Assembly: GCF_900101845.1 (NCBI RefSeq)
Contig: NZ_FNAM01000023.1
Span: forward strand, 1-64,000
Source of the DNA: Sporomusa acidovorans
Lineage (GTDB): Bacteria; Bacillota; Negativicutes; Sporomusales; Sporomusaceae
Direction of reading: 5' to 3'
DNA length: 64,000 nucleotides
Every line of letters begins with the position of its first letter. The stretch's first letter is position 1. Below the pieces are notes generated by a model. The model was given only the letters and a program-made list of their open reading frames with translations, made no database searches and had not been told where the DNA came from. The translations under genes were made by a program, and so were the position numbers. Shown here one piece after another: positions 17,066-26,761 of the stretch.

Positions 17066-17757
17066 ATAATTTGTTTTACGGTAAACCCTAGTGCATCGCA
17101 GGATACCAGTTCGTAGAATGTCCCGTTAATCATGCCGGTAGCGGCGGCTTTGATTGAGGATTCACTGTGCAGATGACCATAAATACAGATAGCTACCTCG
17201 TACTTATTAATTAAGTCGGAAAAGCCTGTGCCTATTTGCTGGTTGTATAACGGAGGAAAGTGGAGCATAAGGATAATCCGGGTAAAACCGGCGTCGCGGG
17301 CGGCACTGAGAGAAGCCTCAACCCGCAGAAGCTCCCGCTTAAAAATGGCTTGATCCGGTGTTTTAAACAGCGGGTCTTCCGGGCATATCCAGCCTCTACT
17401 GCCACAAATTGCCCACTGCCCGGCAGTAGAAAAATTATTATTAAGAAATTCAAATTTATCTTCAGTGGCTTTCTTCATTTTGCTTACTGTCTGCCACCAG
17501 TAATCATGATTGCCGCGAATCATGATTTTTCTACCAGGAAGATCGGCAATGGCGTTCAGGTCGACAAGTGCGTCGGCCAATTTCATAGCCCAGGAAATGT
17601 CGCCGGCGATAAGGACGACGTCCTCGGCGGTGACCTGTTCCTGCCAACTTGTTTTTATTTTTTCCCAGTGACCTTCCCAGTGTTTGCCAAACACGCTCAT
17701 TGGCTTGGTTGGCGGCTGGCCTGATAAATGGGTGTCCGCTATGGCAAATATCTTCAT
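17062..17757 (-). CDS. Calcineurin-like metallophosphoesterase
   Basis: 231 residues with the metal-binding series IADTHL (D7, H9), GDISW, RGNHDYWW, MLHFPP and YGHLHSES. This matches the COG1768-type group of cytosolic phosphohydrolases whose natural substrates are unknown. The two-metal site is complete, so it should be active on phosphate esters. No partner genes point to a pathway. The Shine-Dalgarno region GAAAGGATAC-type is weak. Confidence 0.88.
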   Translation of the reverse strand: MKIFAIADTHLSGQPPTKPMSVFGKHWEGHWEKIKTSWQEQVTAEDVVLIAGDISWAMKLADALVDLNAIADLPGRKIMIRGNHDYWWQTVSKMKKATEDKFEFLNNNFSTAGQWAICGSRGWICPEDPLFKTPDQAIFKRELLRVEASLSAARDAGFTRIILMLHFPPLYNQQIGTGFSDLINKYEVAICIYGHLHSESSIKAAATGMINGTFYELVSCDALGFTVKQII

Positions 17758-17856
17758 ATTAGAAAGTATCCTTTTTATTTTCTTTATGGCTATGGTAATG
17801 CCTGGAATCTATTTTATCCAATATTTAAGTGAATAGCAAATAAAAAGTATGAGTTA

Positions 17857-20800
17857 CTATACAGTAAACAATTCTCTGATTTCAGCTTCGGTCATCTTGG
17901 TCAGAAGGCTTTCGCCAGGCCGGATGAGGGAGTCAATGATTTCCTTTTTTTTCTGCTGCAGCAAATATATTTTTTCTTCAATCGTATTTTTCGTAATCAG
18001 CTTATAAACATGTACGGAATTTTTCTGTCCAATGCGGTAAGCACGATCGGTAGCCTGATCTTCGACAGCCGGATTCCACCATGGATCATAGTGAATAACC
18101 ATGTCGGCACCGGTAAGGTTAAGGCCGGTACCGCCTGCCTTTAGTGAAATAAGGAAGACATCCTTTTCACCGGCGTTAAAGGCGTTAACCAGTCTGATCC
18201 GGTCTTCAGCTTTGGTGGTTCCATCTAAATAGTGGTAACTGATCTTCATGGCCGTAAGTTCTTCTTTAATTATGGCCAACATACCGGTAAACTGCGAAAA
18301 TAACAGTAGCCTATGGCCGCCGCCGGTAGCATCTTTTATTAATTCCTGCAGCATTGCTAGTTTGCCGCTGCTACCCTGATAATTTTCAATAAAGAGGGAA
18401 GGGTGGGAGCAGATTTGTCTAAGCCGGGTTAACAACGAAAGTATTTTAATTTGACTTTTTTCAAAACCCTTGTTGCTGATTTCGGTTTCGAATTCCTGCC
18501 TGGCTTTTAGAAGCCAGGCAGTATATAGCCTGGCCTGCTCCGCCGTCATTTCACTAACCATTTTACTTTCAATTTTTTCCGGCAGTTCTTTTAGAACTGT
18601 TTTTTTCATACGTCGCAAAATAAACGGTTTAATATGGCGGCCCAGCTCTTTGAGAGCCTGAGTATCGCCATTTTTAACAATGGGAATCTCAAATCGTTTT
18701 GTAAAAACCTTATGGGTACGCAGATAGCCGGGCATTAGAAAATCAAAAATAGACCATAATTCTGTCAGTGTGTTTTCAATGGGTGTGCCGGTAAGGGCAA
18801 AATAGCTTCTTGCTTTAATTTGTTTAACAGAGCGGGCGTTTAATGTATTGGGGTTTTTAATGTGTTGTGCTTCATCAAGAAAACAATACGCAAAATTTCT
18901 TTTTTCGTAGAATGCAATATCTCGTTTTATAAGAGCGTACGAGGTTATGATTATATCGTTGCCGTCAATTTCTTTAAGCTGTTCCAGACGCTCCGCCGGC
19001 TGACCGCAAATAACGAGTGCTTTTAAACCAGGCGCAAATTTCGCTACCTCTTCCTGCCAGTTAAATATCAATGTAGTTGGCGCAATGACCAGAGAAGGTT
19101 CGGATAAATTTTTCTTTTCGGCAAGAATAAATGTGATTACCTGCAAAGTCTTTCCCAGACCCATGTCGTCGGCCAAAATACCTCCCAAACCGTAATGCGC
19201 CAGTGCCTTAAGCCATTTTACGCCTGTTTTCTGGTAGTCGCGTAGCTTTCCCTGAATCCCGGCAGGGACAGCGTATTCAAAATCCTGGGGCTCACGAATA
19301 TCCTGTACCATACGTTTAAAGGCGCTGTTTCTTTCCAAGGAACAAGCGGGTGCTTCCCGCGTTATGCTGTCCAAGTACAAAGCATGGTATTTAGGCAGCT
19401 CAACTACCTGTTTTTTTATATCGGCCGGGCGAAGGCCTAATTCCTCAATAAGCCCGGCGACTGTCTGGAATTCAGGGGAATCGAGCGGTATAAATGCGCC
19501 TGTGGAGAGGCGGTGATAGCGTTTTTTTAGTTTATAGGCAGCTAGTAATTCAATAAGCTCCTGTGGAGATATATCGTCAAGGTTGAGGGAAAATTCCAGC
19601 ATGTCGGTACTGGTATTCAATCTAATACCGGCGGTAATTTTTCCGGGTGGCTGGAGTTTCATATTCATAAAAGCATCGGAGTAAAAAACTTCTGCAGTAG
19701 CCTCAAGTTCCGGCAGTGCCTGCTGTAAGAAATCGTAAGCAGCTTCTTCTTCGGCTAATACCAGCTTGTCTGTTGACCGAACAAAACCGTGGCGATAAAA
19801 AATATTCAATAGCATTTTTTCTTCGATAGTTGACCGCAGCAGCCAGTGATCATTAGCGACAGTTTCTGCTGGCTTAGTGTCAGCATGGGGATCAATTATC
19901 AGGTTGCCATAACAAAATTCAATTCTTGCACTTATTCCTGCGGCAAATTTATCGAGATATACCCGTTTTAGTAATTCTTCTTTACGAATTTTTCTATGGA
20001 CAGCGGATTCAATGGTAACGGTTGCAATGGTCTCCAATGCAGGTAAAGTAGCTGATACAAATTCGGACACTGCTGTCGCCGGAATATTTACTTCCTGGTT
20101 ACGGTTCTCACTGAAGCAATTTAGCAATTGTTTCAGATACTGTGCAAAGACAGTGTCGACATGGTAGATTGCGTTATGATAATAAATATAATGAAACTCG
20201 GAGTCAAGTCCGTAGAATTCGTCATCGGCTAAGTCCATGACCAGTTTTAAGCCGCCTTTTATCGTTTGGATAGTAAGCCTGACAGGTGGTCTGGCATTAA
20301 TAATACGAACACCTGCTGTTTTTTTGCCGTTAATTGCGACCGCAAAGGGCTGATCCCCCATTGCCGCCAGAAAACGCAGCAGGTTAGTATTCGTGAGTTT
20401 AAGTTGCCGGGAATCACTAAAAGCCGAATGGAATAAAGGGCCGGAAAAAGAGTTGGGATACCAAAAAGTTCGTTCATTTTCTTCTTTATAAGCCTGGCGT
20501 AATAGGGTGATTAACTTAGCCGACAAGTCGTCAAACTCAATATGTTGAGGTCTTATTGTCAAATTTTTTCCAAAAATAATTTCTTGGTTGGTATCGAGCG
20601 CGGATAGTAATTGGGGAATATCTTTTACTACATACATACGGTCAGAACCGATGGTAAACTCTACATAGTTTGTTTTTCGCGTATTGTTTCCCGAAAACCC
20701 ATAAATAGGAGTAAGCTTTATTAAACAAGCTGTTATTTTTTTGTCAGAAGTTATTTTGATCGCTTGGTTTTGAAAAAAGTCAAGCAGTTTCCGGGTAGTT

Positions 20801-21123
20801 TGTGTAAGCGGCACCGGTTTAAGTATGCCAAAGTATTGTGGCCAAACGTGTTGAATGGCTTTTAATACGGCAACAATATGTTTGCAGGCACCCTTGTTGC
20901 TGTGAAATGCAGGGCAATCACAGGAATATTGCTTAATTTTTTGTTGACCGTTAAAGGTTACCGATACTATATAAAAATATTGGCTGCGTACCCGTGCTTC
21001 AAAGGTGTTGTCACAGTTCGATAAATGTAAATTATCAACGCAATTGTTATAATAATAGTGACAGCCTTTCATATAAGCGGCATCAGACTCTGCCTCCGCT
21101 CTAATTATTTCATCGGCTAACAT
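17857..21123 (-). CDS. SWIM zinc-finger SNF2-family helicase
   Basis: 1088 residues. A SWIM finger lies at the N-terminus (C68, C70, C80, H82 in SCDCPAF...CKHIVA). A long middle region follows, then an SNF2 motor: DDMGLGKT near residue 652, DEAQH, LTGTPIENTL, and the C-terminal lobe with DPWWNPAVEDQATDRAYRIGQ. Such proteins move along double-stranded DNA using ATP; bacterial members are poorly understood and linked to transcription recycling or DNA repair. The start ATG has a weak GGAAG-type site. It is a lone gene, not part of a visible defence island. Confidence 0.93.
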   Translation of the reverse strand: MLADEIIRAEAESDAAYMKGCHYYYNNCVDNLHLSNCDNTFEARVRSQYFYIVSVTFNGQQKIKQYSCDCPAFHSNKGACKHIVAVLKAIQHVWPQYFGILKPVPLTQTTRKLLDFFQNQAIKITSDKKITACLIKLTPIYGFSGNNTRKTNYVEFTIGSDRMYVVKDIPQLLSALDTNQEIIFGKNLTIRPQHIEFDDLSAKLITLLRQAYKEENERTFWYPNSFSGPLFHSAFSDSRQLKLTNTNLLRFLAAMGDQPFAVAINGKKTAGVRIINARPPVRLTIQTIKGGLKLVMDLADDEFYGLDSEFHYIYYHNAIYHVDTVFAQYLKQLLNCFSENRNQEVNIPATAVSEFVSATLPALETIATVTIESAVHRKIRKEELLKRVYLDKFAAGISARIEFCYGNLIIDPHADTKPAETVANDHWLLRSTIEEKMLLNIFYRHGFVRSTDKLVLAEEEAAYDFLQQALPELEATAEVFYSDAFMNMKLQPPGKITAGIRLNTSTDMLEFSLNLDDISPQELIELLAAYKLKKRYHRLSTGAFIPLDSPEFQTVAGLIEELGLRPADIKKQVVELPKYHALYLDSITREAPACSLERNSAFKRMVQDIREPQDFEYAVPAGIQGKLRDYQKTGVKWLKALAHYGLGGILADDMGLGKTLQVITFILAEKKNLSEPSLVIAPTTLIFNWQEEVAKFAPGLKALVICGQPAERLEQLKEIDGNDIIITSYALIKRDIAFYEKRNFAYCFLDEAQHIKNPNTLNARSVKQIKARSYFALTGTPIENTLTELWSIFDFLMPGYLRTHKVFTKRFEIPIVKNGDTQALKELGRHIKPFILRRMKKTVLKELPEKIESKMVSEMTAEQARLYTAWLLKARQEFETEISNKGFEKSQIKILSLLTRLRQICSHPSLFIENYQGSSGKLAMLQELIKDATGGGHRLLLFSQFTGMLAIIKEELTAMKISYHYLDGTTKAEDRIRLVNAFNAGEKDVFLISLKAGGTGLNLTGADMVIHYDPWWNPAVEDQATDRAYRIGQKNSVHVYKLITKNTIEEKIYLLQQKKKEIIDSLIRPGESLLTKMTEAEIRELFTV

Positions 21124-21281
21124 GTTGGCTTCCTTTCAGCTTTCAGTACTTATTGTTTAATTAGTCTGCCTCAGATAAAAATCCTGCTTTGTTGTGTTCC
21201 CAACGCAATAATCTTAAGCATACATTATAGTAGCGCCAGATATATACTTATAATTACTATAATGTAAAGCGGGGTTAAAAC

Positions 21282-22664
21282 ATGAAGCATCGTAATAAGC
21301 CGGAAGCTTATTTCCGCAGCCTGGTGGCGGGGGCAGAAACAATGATACCACTGGCAAATGGCAAGTACGTTACCGCCATTAACTTTGATAATGCGGCTAC
21401 CACACCACCGTTTTGCTCCGTGTTAAAAAAAATTGTTCAATTTTCTCCCTGGTATGCTTCTGTTCACCGGGGTAAAGGTTATAAATCCATTCTTACTTCC
21501 AAGCTATATGAGCATAGCCGGGAGGTAGTGAGACAGTTTGTTCATGCTGATAAGCGCGATGTGGTTATTTTTACTAACAACACTACCGAGTCTATTAATA
21601 TGCTAGCCTACGCGCTTGCAGACCAAGATGAAAAGCAAGTTGTTTTGTCAACAAGTATGGAACACCTGGCTAATGATATGCCGTGGCGGGATAAATATAA
21701 AATAGAATATGTGGCGTTAACTGGATCCGGACAATTATTACTAAAAGACTTGGAGGCAAAACTGCAGTTATATGAGAATAAGGTTAAGCTTGTCACGGTA
21801 ACAGGTGCTTCCAATGTAACCGGCTACGTCAACCCCATCAGCAAGATTGCCCGGCTGGCTCACCAATACGGAACTAAGATTTTGGTGGACGGAGCCCAAT
21901 GGGTGCCGCATATGCCGGTTGATATGAAACCGTATACTTCGCCCGAGCATATTGACTATTTAGCATTTTCCGCACATAAAATGTACGCGCCTTTTGGTGC
22001 CGGGGTCCTCATAGGACCGAAAGAGACCTTTAGCAAAGCTGTGCCTGTATATCAGGGAGGGGGAGCTGTTGGGCTGGTTTCTCACCAGGCGATTGAATGG
22101 GATGAGCCGCCTGCAAAATATGAGGCCGGAACTCCCAACATAATGGGTGTGTTGGCACTTACTACAGCAATAGAAACATTAAATAATCTGAATCTTCATG
22201 ATGTATGTCAATACGAACGCGGATTGATTGACTATGCAATAGACGGTTTGTCAAAAATACCCGGGGTTACCCTTTACAGTGCTGACGATGGCAACGAAGA
22301 GAGGGTAAGTTTGATATCCTTTGCCATGGAGGGGCTGCACCATAGCCAAATTGCAGAGGCATTATCCCAAGAAGCCGGGATTGCTGTCCGTAACGGCTTG
22401 TTCTGCGCTCATCCTTATGTGGAAAAGTTACTAAATGTAAGCGAGAAAGAAATTGAATATTATCAGACTCATGACGATACTACTATTCCGGGAATCGTTC
22501 GGATCAGCTTCGCGCTGTATAATAATTTCGACGAAATAAATATTTTTTTAAACCTTTTGGAGCATATCGCTAAGCATCTTCAATACTATGCTTGGAAATA
22601 TCGTTATGTGCTGGAACCTGAGCGTTGCGGCAAACGGCAAGCCCCAAATTATCCGTACTGCTAG
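21282..22664 (+). CDS. Class V aminotransferase, cysteine desulfurase-like
   Basis: 460 residues, PLP fold type I. The Schiff-base lysine lies in SAHKMYAPFGAG (near residue 232). DGAQWVPHMPVD supplies the aspartate that binds the PLP ring, and FTNNTTESINML is the phosphate-binding turn. NFDNAATTPP at the N-terminus matches cysteine desulfurases and SufS relatives. The loop bearing the catalytic cysteine seems replaced by RNGLFCAHPYVEKLL. No Fe-S scaffold gene is adjacent, so an IscS/SufS role is not established. An unusually long C-terminal tail (YAWKYRYVLEPERC) is present. Confidence 0.88.
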   Translation: MKHRNKPEAYFRSLVAGAETMIPLANGKYVTAINFDNAATTPPFCSVLKKIVQFSPWYASVHRGKGYKSILTSKLYEHSREVVRQFVHADKRDVVIFTNNTTESINMLAYALADQDEKQVVLSTSMEHLANDMPWRDKYKIEYVALTGSGQLLLKDLEAKLQLYENKVKLVTVTGASNVTGYVNPISKIARLAHQYGTKILVDGAQWVPHMPVDMKPYTSPEHIDYLAFSAHKMYAPFGAGVLIGPKETFSKAVPVYQGGGAVGLVSHQAIEWDEPPAKYEAGTPNIMGVLALTTAIETLNNLNLHDVCQYERGLIDYAIDGLSKIPGVTLYSADDGNEERVSLISFAMEGLHHSQIAEALSQEAGIAVRNGLFCAHPYVEKLLNVSEKEIEYYQTHDDTTIPGIVRISFALYNNFDEINIFLNLLEHIAKHLQYYAWKYRYVLEPERCGKRQAPNYPYC

Positions 22665-22676
22665 TCCCGGCGGTAA

Positions 22677-22728
22677 ACACAAAAACCACCCAGACTTCAT
22701 TGTTTGAGTTTACGGGTGGTTCTTGTGT
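22677..22728. terminator. Hairpin after the class V aminotransferase
   Basis: Arms ACACAAAAACCACCC / GGGTGGTTCTTGTGT with a 20-nt loop, between two converging genes. A T tail is lacking on the plus strand, so the terminator role is probable but not certain. Confidence 0.55.
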
Positions 22729-22858
22729 ATAAGTTGACTTTGCCTTCATTTACATAACAAAACTGACTGATTTAATCCATTTCTTAAGGTTGGTCGCAAA
22801 TATTATTTGTGCAGATTTCGCTAAATCGGGCCATTCGAGGCGTGTCCATATACGCAAG

Positions 22859-23269
22859 TTATGTATGGGCTTGCGTGTTTTGCTCATAGATCCACTCCTC
22901 TAATTTTTTTAACACTTCCTTGCGGGCCAGCTCGCATTCTTCTCCCCGCCATTCTTGTCCGGTTTGATTGTCAAACCAGGAATCTTTTTCAGAAAAAGTA
23001 CCGGTTGGATATAACTTTTCTTTGGCGGCATCCAAAATGCCATCAAGCATACTTTGCTTAATGTTTTTTCTGATCATACGGCAACCGGCTTTTTCAGTAG
23101 TAGAAACCTCTATGCCGTCCGGACCAGTACTTAATCCAACATGAGAAAGCAGCTTTCCTTGCAGACCTGCGGCGGAAATAGCCTGTTTGGCATAAGCGGC
23201 AGCCTGATCACGTTTGATGCTGTCATCATCAACGGTGACTCTTACATTGCCGATAATAAGCTTATACAT
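22859..23269 (-). CDS. Hypothetical protein, 136 residues
   Basis: I do not recognise a family. AAGGAGGTGCGTC immediately before the ATG is a strong ribosome site, so the gene is very likely real. The protein is hydrophilic with no signal peptide or membrane segment. It begins MYKLIIGNVRVTVDDDS, has an alanine-rich helix (AAAYAKQAISAAG), a segment around AGCRMIRKNIKQSML, and an acidic, lysine-rich C-terminal helix. It is read toward the aminotransferase and away from leuS. No function can be inferred. Confidence 0.75.
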   Translation of the reverse strand: MYKLIIGNVRVTVDDDSIKRDQAAAYAKQAISAAGLQGKLLSHVGLSTGPDGIEVSTTEKAGCRMIRKNIKQSMLDGILDAAKEKLYPTGTFSEKDSWFDNQTGQEWRGEECELARKEVLKKLEEWIYEQNTQAHT

Positions 23270-23341
23270 GACGCACCTCCTTATGAATTATTGTATGAAG
23301 GTTTGCTTGAGATAGAACTATTTTTAGCACTGGCTGATAAG

Positions 23342-23370
23342 TTGACTTTTGTAATTTGTTGCTATATAAT
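23342..23370 (+). promoter_or_regulatory. Sigma-A promoter of the leuS T-box leader
   Basis: TTGACT, 17-nt spacer, TATAAT. It stands immediately upstream of the first T-box stem. Confidence 0.88.
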
Positions 23371-23375
23371 GGGAT

Positions 23376-23604
23376 AAGCAAATCTGAAGAGGCAGAGTAG
23401 TAAGCTTTTATGGCAGTTCAGAAAGTTGGCGGCGGTTGCGAGCCAATTGGCATGATAGCTGAACTCGCTGCGGAGGAGTGACTGTGAATTGCAAGTAGCG
23501 GTCGACGCCAGCCAGCGTTACAGGCAATGAGTGGATGACAATTGTCATCAAACAGGGTGGTACCGCGAGAATCTCGTCCCTGGCGTCAGCCACGGGACTT
23601 TTTT
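23376..23604 (+). promoter_or_regulatory. T-box riboswitch (leucine) upstream of leuS
   Basis: The invariant T-box AGGGTGGTACCGCGAGA lies at 23554-23570. The terminator GTCCCTGGC...GCCACGGGAC with TTTTTT follows at 23576-23604. Upstream stem I has the AGTTCAG/CTGAACT pairing near 23415 and 23458. A CTC triplet (23464-23466) after GAA could be the leucine specifier; that assignment is inferred. Uncharged tRNA-Leu should stabilise the antiterminator and switch on leuS. The start codon is still about 190 nt further on, because another element (23605-23715) lies in between. Confidence 0.92.
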
Positions 23605-23715
23605 GCATTATCAGAAAGTAACCCCTTTCTGATAATCAGTAAAACAGCCAGGACTTCTGCCCGTGGCCTAAGGGTTTGGTCAAACCGGACTTTACTGCCA
23701 TACCACACGGGTATA
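23605..23715 (-). repeat. Hairpin-rich element in the leuS leader, related to 31501-31613
   Basis: On the minus strand it has a small hairpin GGTTTGACCAAACC, then GGGCAGAAG, then a strong hairpin ATTATCAGAAAG...CTTTCTGATAAT. The same order appears on the plus strand between the hydrogenase genes at 31501-31613. The outer boundaries are uncertain. It probably inserted between the T-box terminator and leuS. Confidence 0.45.
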
Positions 23716-23797
23716 AGTGCAACACCGGCTTCCGCTTTCGTCAATAGCATGGCGAAAGCTGTGTTTTCTTTACTATTTGTCCGAGGGGGATTACTTG

Positions 23798-26278
23798 ATG
23801 AACGAGAAATACACGCCGCGCGAAATTGAAGCTAAATGGCAAAAAAATTGGGCTGAAAATGATGCATTTTGTACAACAATTAACCGTCAGCGACCGGAAT
23901 ACTATGTGCTGGAAATGTTTCCGTATCCGTCAGGCAATTTGCACATGGGTCATGTGCGCAATTATTCGATTGGTGATGTTATTGCCAGATTTAAAGTAAT
24001 GCAAGGGTATAACGTATTGCATCCGATGGGGTGGGATGCTTTTGGCATGCCGGCCGAAAATGCCGCTATTAAACATGGCATTCATCCTTCGTCCTGGACT
24101 TGGGACAATATCGCCAATATGCGCCGGCAGCAGCAAGAACTGGGCCTATCTTACGACTGGGACCGTGAGGTAGCTACTTGCCATCCTAATTATTATCATT
24201 GGACGCAATGGCTGTTTTTGCTGTTTTTTGAACGTGGTTTGGCTTATAAAAAGAAAGCGGCGGTAAATTGGTGTAACGAATGTAATACTGTGCTGGCAAA
24301 CGAACAGGTTGTTGATGGTCGCTGCTGGCGCTGTGACTCGGTTGTCGTTAAAAAAGACCTTGAACAATGGTTTTTGAAAATAACAGATTATGCTGACCGC
24401 CTATTGGCAGATTTAAATGAGCTCAAAGGTTGGCCTGAACGGGTCAAAACAATGCAAGAAAACTGGATAGGCCGTAGTGAAGGTGCCGAGTTTAGCTTTG
24501 AAGTGCCGGAAATTGACGGAAGAATTGCTGTATACACAACCCGTCATGACACGGTATTCGGTGTTAGTTATATTGTGTTGGCACCAGAACATGCTTTGGT
24601 GGACAAGCTTATTACCGGCAAACCGGAAGAGGCGGCAGTCAGAGCTTTCGTTGAACGGGTCCGCAACCAGAGCGATATAGACCGGACCTCCAATGAAGCG
24701 GAAAAGGAAGGCATCTTTACCGGCGCTTATGCCATTCATCCGTTTACCGGCGAAAAAGTGCCTATATGGATTGCCAATTATGTTTTAGTGGAATATGGCA
24801 CAGGGGCAGTTATGGGTGTGCCTGCACATGACCAGCGTGACTGGGATTTTGCGGGAAAATATGGATTACCGAAAAAAGTTGTTGTTCAGCCTGTCGATAG
24901 AGAGCTTGTGCTTGATAAAATGACCGGTGCCTATGACGGACAAGGAATTATGGTCAACTCTGGAGAGTTCAGCGGCCTGGACAATGAAACCGGCAAAATA
25001 AAAATTGCCCAGTGGTTTGAACAGAAAGGCATTGGTAAACGCCGTGTTAACTACCGCTTACGGGATTGGCTTATTTCCCGTCAGCGTTATTGGGGCGCGC
25101 CGATTCCTATCATCTATTGTCCGAAGTGTGGTACCGTGCCTGTGCCCAAAGAACAGCTTCCGGTTATGTTACCGGAAAATGTTGACTTTGCCGGCGGTTC
25201 TGTATCGCCCTTGGCTAAAGCAGAGGATTTTGTAAATTGCACATGCCCTAAATGCGGTGGAAAAGCACGCCGGGAAACCGACACTATGGATACTTTTATT
25301 TGCTCGTCCTGGTATTACTTCCGTTATACCAGCCCGCATAGTGCGGACGAACCTTTTGATCCTGACAAGGCGAATTACTGGATGCCTGTTGATCAGTATA
25401 TCGGCGGTATTGAACATGCTATTTTGCATCTTTTATATTCGAGATTCTTTACCAAAGTACTGAAGGATGCCGGGTTGGTTAACGTAAATGAGCCGTTCAA
25501 AAACCTGTTGACGCAGGGAATGGTTATTAAAGACGGCTCCAAGATGTCTAAATCAAAAGGCAACGTCGTTTCGCCTGAAGAAATTATCGGCAAATATGGT
25601 GCTGATACCGCTAGGCTGTTTATCCTGTTCGCCGCACCGCCTGAACGCGATCTGGAGTGGAGCGATCAGGGCGTAGAGGGAGCGTACCGCTTCTTAGGGC
25701 GGCTATGGCGGATTATTGAGCATTACGTGCCACTGGTTAAAGCCTCCGTGCCGGAGGGGGACTCTATTGAACTCACCAAGCCGGAAAAAGAACTGCGCCG
25801 TATTTTACATATCACGATTAAACGTGTTACGGAGGATATTGGTCAGCGCTTCAATTTCAATACCGCGATTAGCGCCATAATGGAATTAGTCAATGCGATG
25901 TACGCACTTAAGGAGCAAGGGGTAACCCCGAATGCGGCCTTGGCCCGGGAAGTGGTTTCCGGTCTGTTACGAATGCTTGCACCATTTGCGCCGCATATTA
26001 CGGAAGAACTTTGGCAGGAAACAATTGCCGAAGGCAGTGTTCATAAGCAATTTTGGCCGACATTCGATGCTGCTGCTACCGAAGTGGAAGAAGTCGAGAT
26101 TGTTCTGCAGATTAATGGCAAAGTTCGGGATAAAGTTGTTGTTCCGGTAGGCTTAACGGCCAAAGAACTTGAAAAGACAGCTCTCGAACAACCGAAAGTT
26201 CAGGAACACATTGCCGGCAAACAAGTGGTAAAAGTTATTTCGGTACCGCAGAAACTGGTTAATATTGTTGTCAAATAG
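23798..26278 (+). CDS. leuS: Leucyl-tRNA synthetase
   Basis: 826 residues, bacterial type. HMGH (49-52, in [12 protein letters not shown]) and KMSKS (near residue 582) are the class I signatures. Between them lies the editing (CP1) domain with [11 protein letters not shown] and [20 protein letters not shown]. Zinc-type cysteine pairs (CNECN...CWRC and CPKCGTVP...CPKCGGKA) are also present. It charges tRNA-Leu and clears mischarged products. ATG 23798 fits GAGGGGG; an in-frame upstream extension to 23717 comes from leader sequence and is rejected. Regulation is by the T-box upstream. Confidence 0.98.
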   Translation: MNEKYTPREIEAKWQKNWAENDAFCTTINRQRPEYYVLEMFPYPSGNLHMGHVRNYSIGDVIARFKVMQGYNVLHPMGWDAFGMPAENAAIKHGIHPSSWTWDNIANMRRQQQELGLSYDWDREVATCHPNYYHWTQWLFLLFFERGLAYKKKAAVNWCNECNTVLANEQVVDGRCWRCDSVVVKKDLEQWFLKITDYADRLLADLNELKGWPERVKTMQENWIGRSEGAEFSFEVPEIDGRIAVYTTRHDTVFGVSYIVLAPEHALVDKLITGKPEEAAVRAFVERVRNQSDIDRTSNEAEKEGIFTGAYAIHPFTGEKVPIWIANYVLVEYGTGAVMGVPAHDQRDWDFAGKYGLPKKVVVQPVDRELVLDKMTGAYDGQGIMVNSGEFSGLDNETGKIKIAQWFEQKGIGKRRVNYRLRDWLISRQRYWGAPIPIIYCPKCGTVPVPKEQLPVMLPENVDFAGGSVSPLAKAEDFVNCTCPKCGGKARRETDTMDTFICSSWYYFRYTSPHSADEPFDPDKANYWMPVDQYIGGIEHAILHLLYSRFFTKVLKDAGLVNVNEPFKNLLTQGMVIKDGSKMSKSKGNVVSPEEIIGKYGADTARLFILFAAPPERDLEWSDQGVEGAYRFLGRLWRIIEHYVPLVKASVPEGDSIELTKPEKELRRILHITIKRVTEDIGQRFNFNTAISAIMELVNAMYALKEQGVTPNAALAREVVSGLLRMLAPFAPHITEELWQETIAEGSVHKQFWPTFDAAATEVEEVEIVLQINGKVRDKVVVPVGLTAKELEKTALEQPKVQEHIAGKQVVKVISVPQKLVNIVVK

Positions 26279-26319
26279 GGATAATATATATGTATATGCT
26301 TGAGGAGGCGAAAAAACGT

Positions 26320-26637
26320 ATGCTTACTATTAAAAATGCAGCTGAGTTTAATGAATCGGTACTTAAGTCTGATAAACCGTCATTGGTTGATTTTTGGGCT
26401 CCTTGGTGCGGCCCCTGCAAGATGGTGGCACCGGAAGTCGAGGCTGTTGCCCAAAAATTTGAAGGGCGGGCTGTTGTCGCCAAAGTTAATGTTGACGAAC
26501 AGCAAGAGCTGGCTAGCCAGTATAATGTGATGAGTATTCCTACATTAGTGGTTTTTAAAAACGGCAACGAAGTTGGTCGGATTACAGGTTATCGCCCGCA
26601 AAAGGACATTGGCGATATATTAGAAAAGGCGCTGTAG
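26320..26637 (+). CDS. trxA: Thioredoxin
   Basis: 105 residues. Active site WAPWCGPCK (C30, C33), cis-proline in MSIPTLVVFKNG, and the usual end GDILEKAL. It reduces protein disulfides in the cytosol and could feed the CcdA system at 16361. ATG 26320 has GAGGAGG ten bases upstream; earlier in-frame ATGs overlap that site and are rejected. It lies 41 nt after leuS and ends at its own terminator, so leuS-trxA may share a transcript. Confidence 0.97.
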   Translation: MLTIKNAAEFNESVLKSDKPSLVDFWAPWCGPCKMVAPEVEAVAQKFEGRAVVAKVNVDEQQELASQYNVMSIPTLVVFKNGNEVGRITGYRPQKDIGDILEKAL

Positions 26638-26642
26638 AACAA

Positions 26643-26675
26643 AACTCCCGGAATTATCCGGGAGTTTATTTTATT
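26643..26675 (+). terminator. Terminator after trxA
   Basis: Arms AACTCCCGG / CCGGGAGTT around a short loop, then TATTTTATT. Confidence 0.9.
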
Positions 26676-26761
26676 AGAGAAATTATTGGCATAAAACTTG
26701 TATTTATTAGGATGTTTTGTCATAATTGAAAATGCCTGATAAGAGAGGAGGGTATAAATTA

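Noticed and set aside
23640-23665. B12-box-like GCCAGGACTTCTGCC in the leuS leader
   Set aside because: Only a partial resemblance; the other conserved cobalamin riboswitch segments are absent and the target is leuS.
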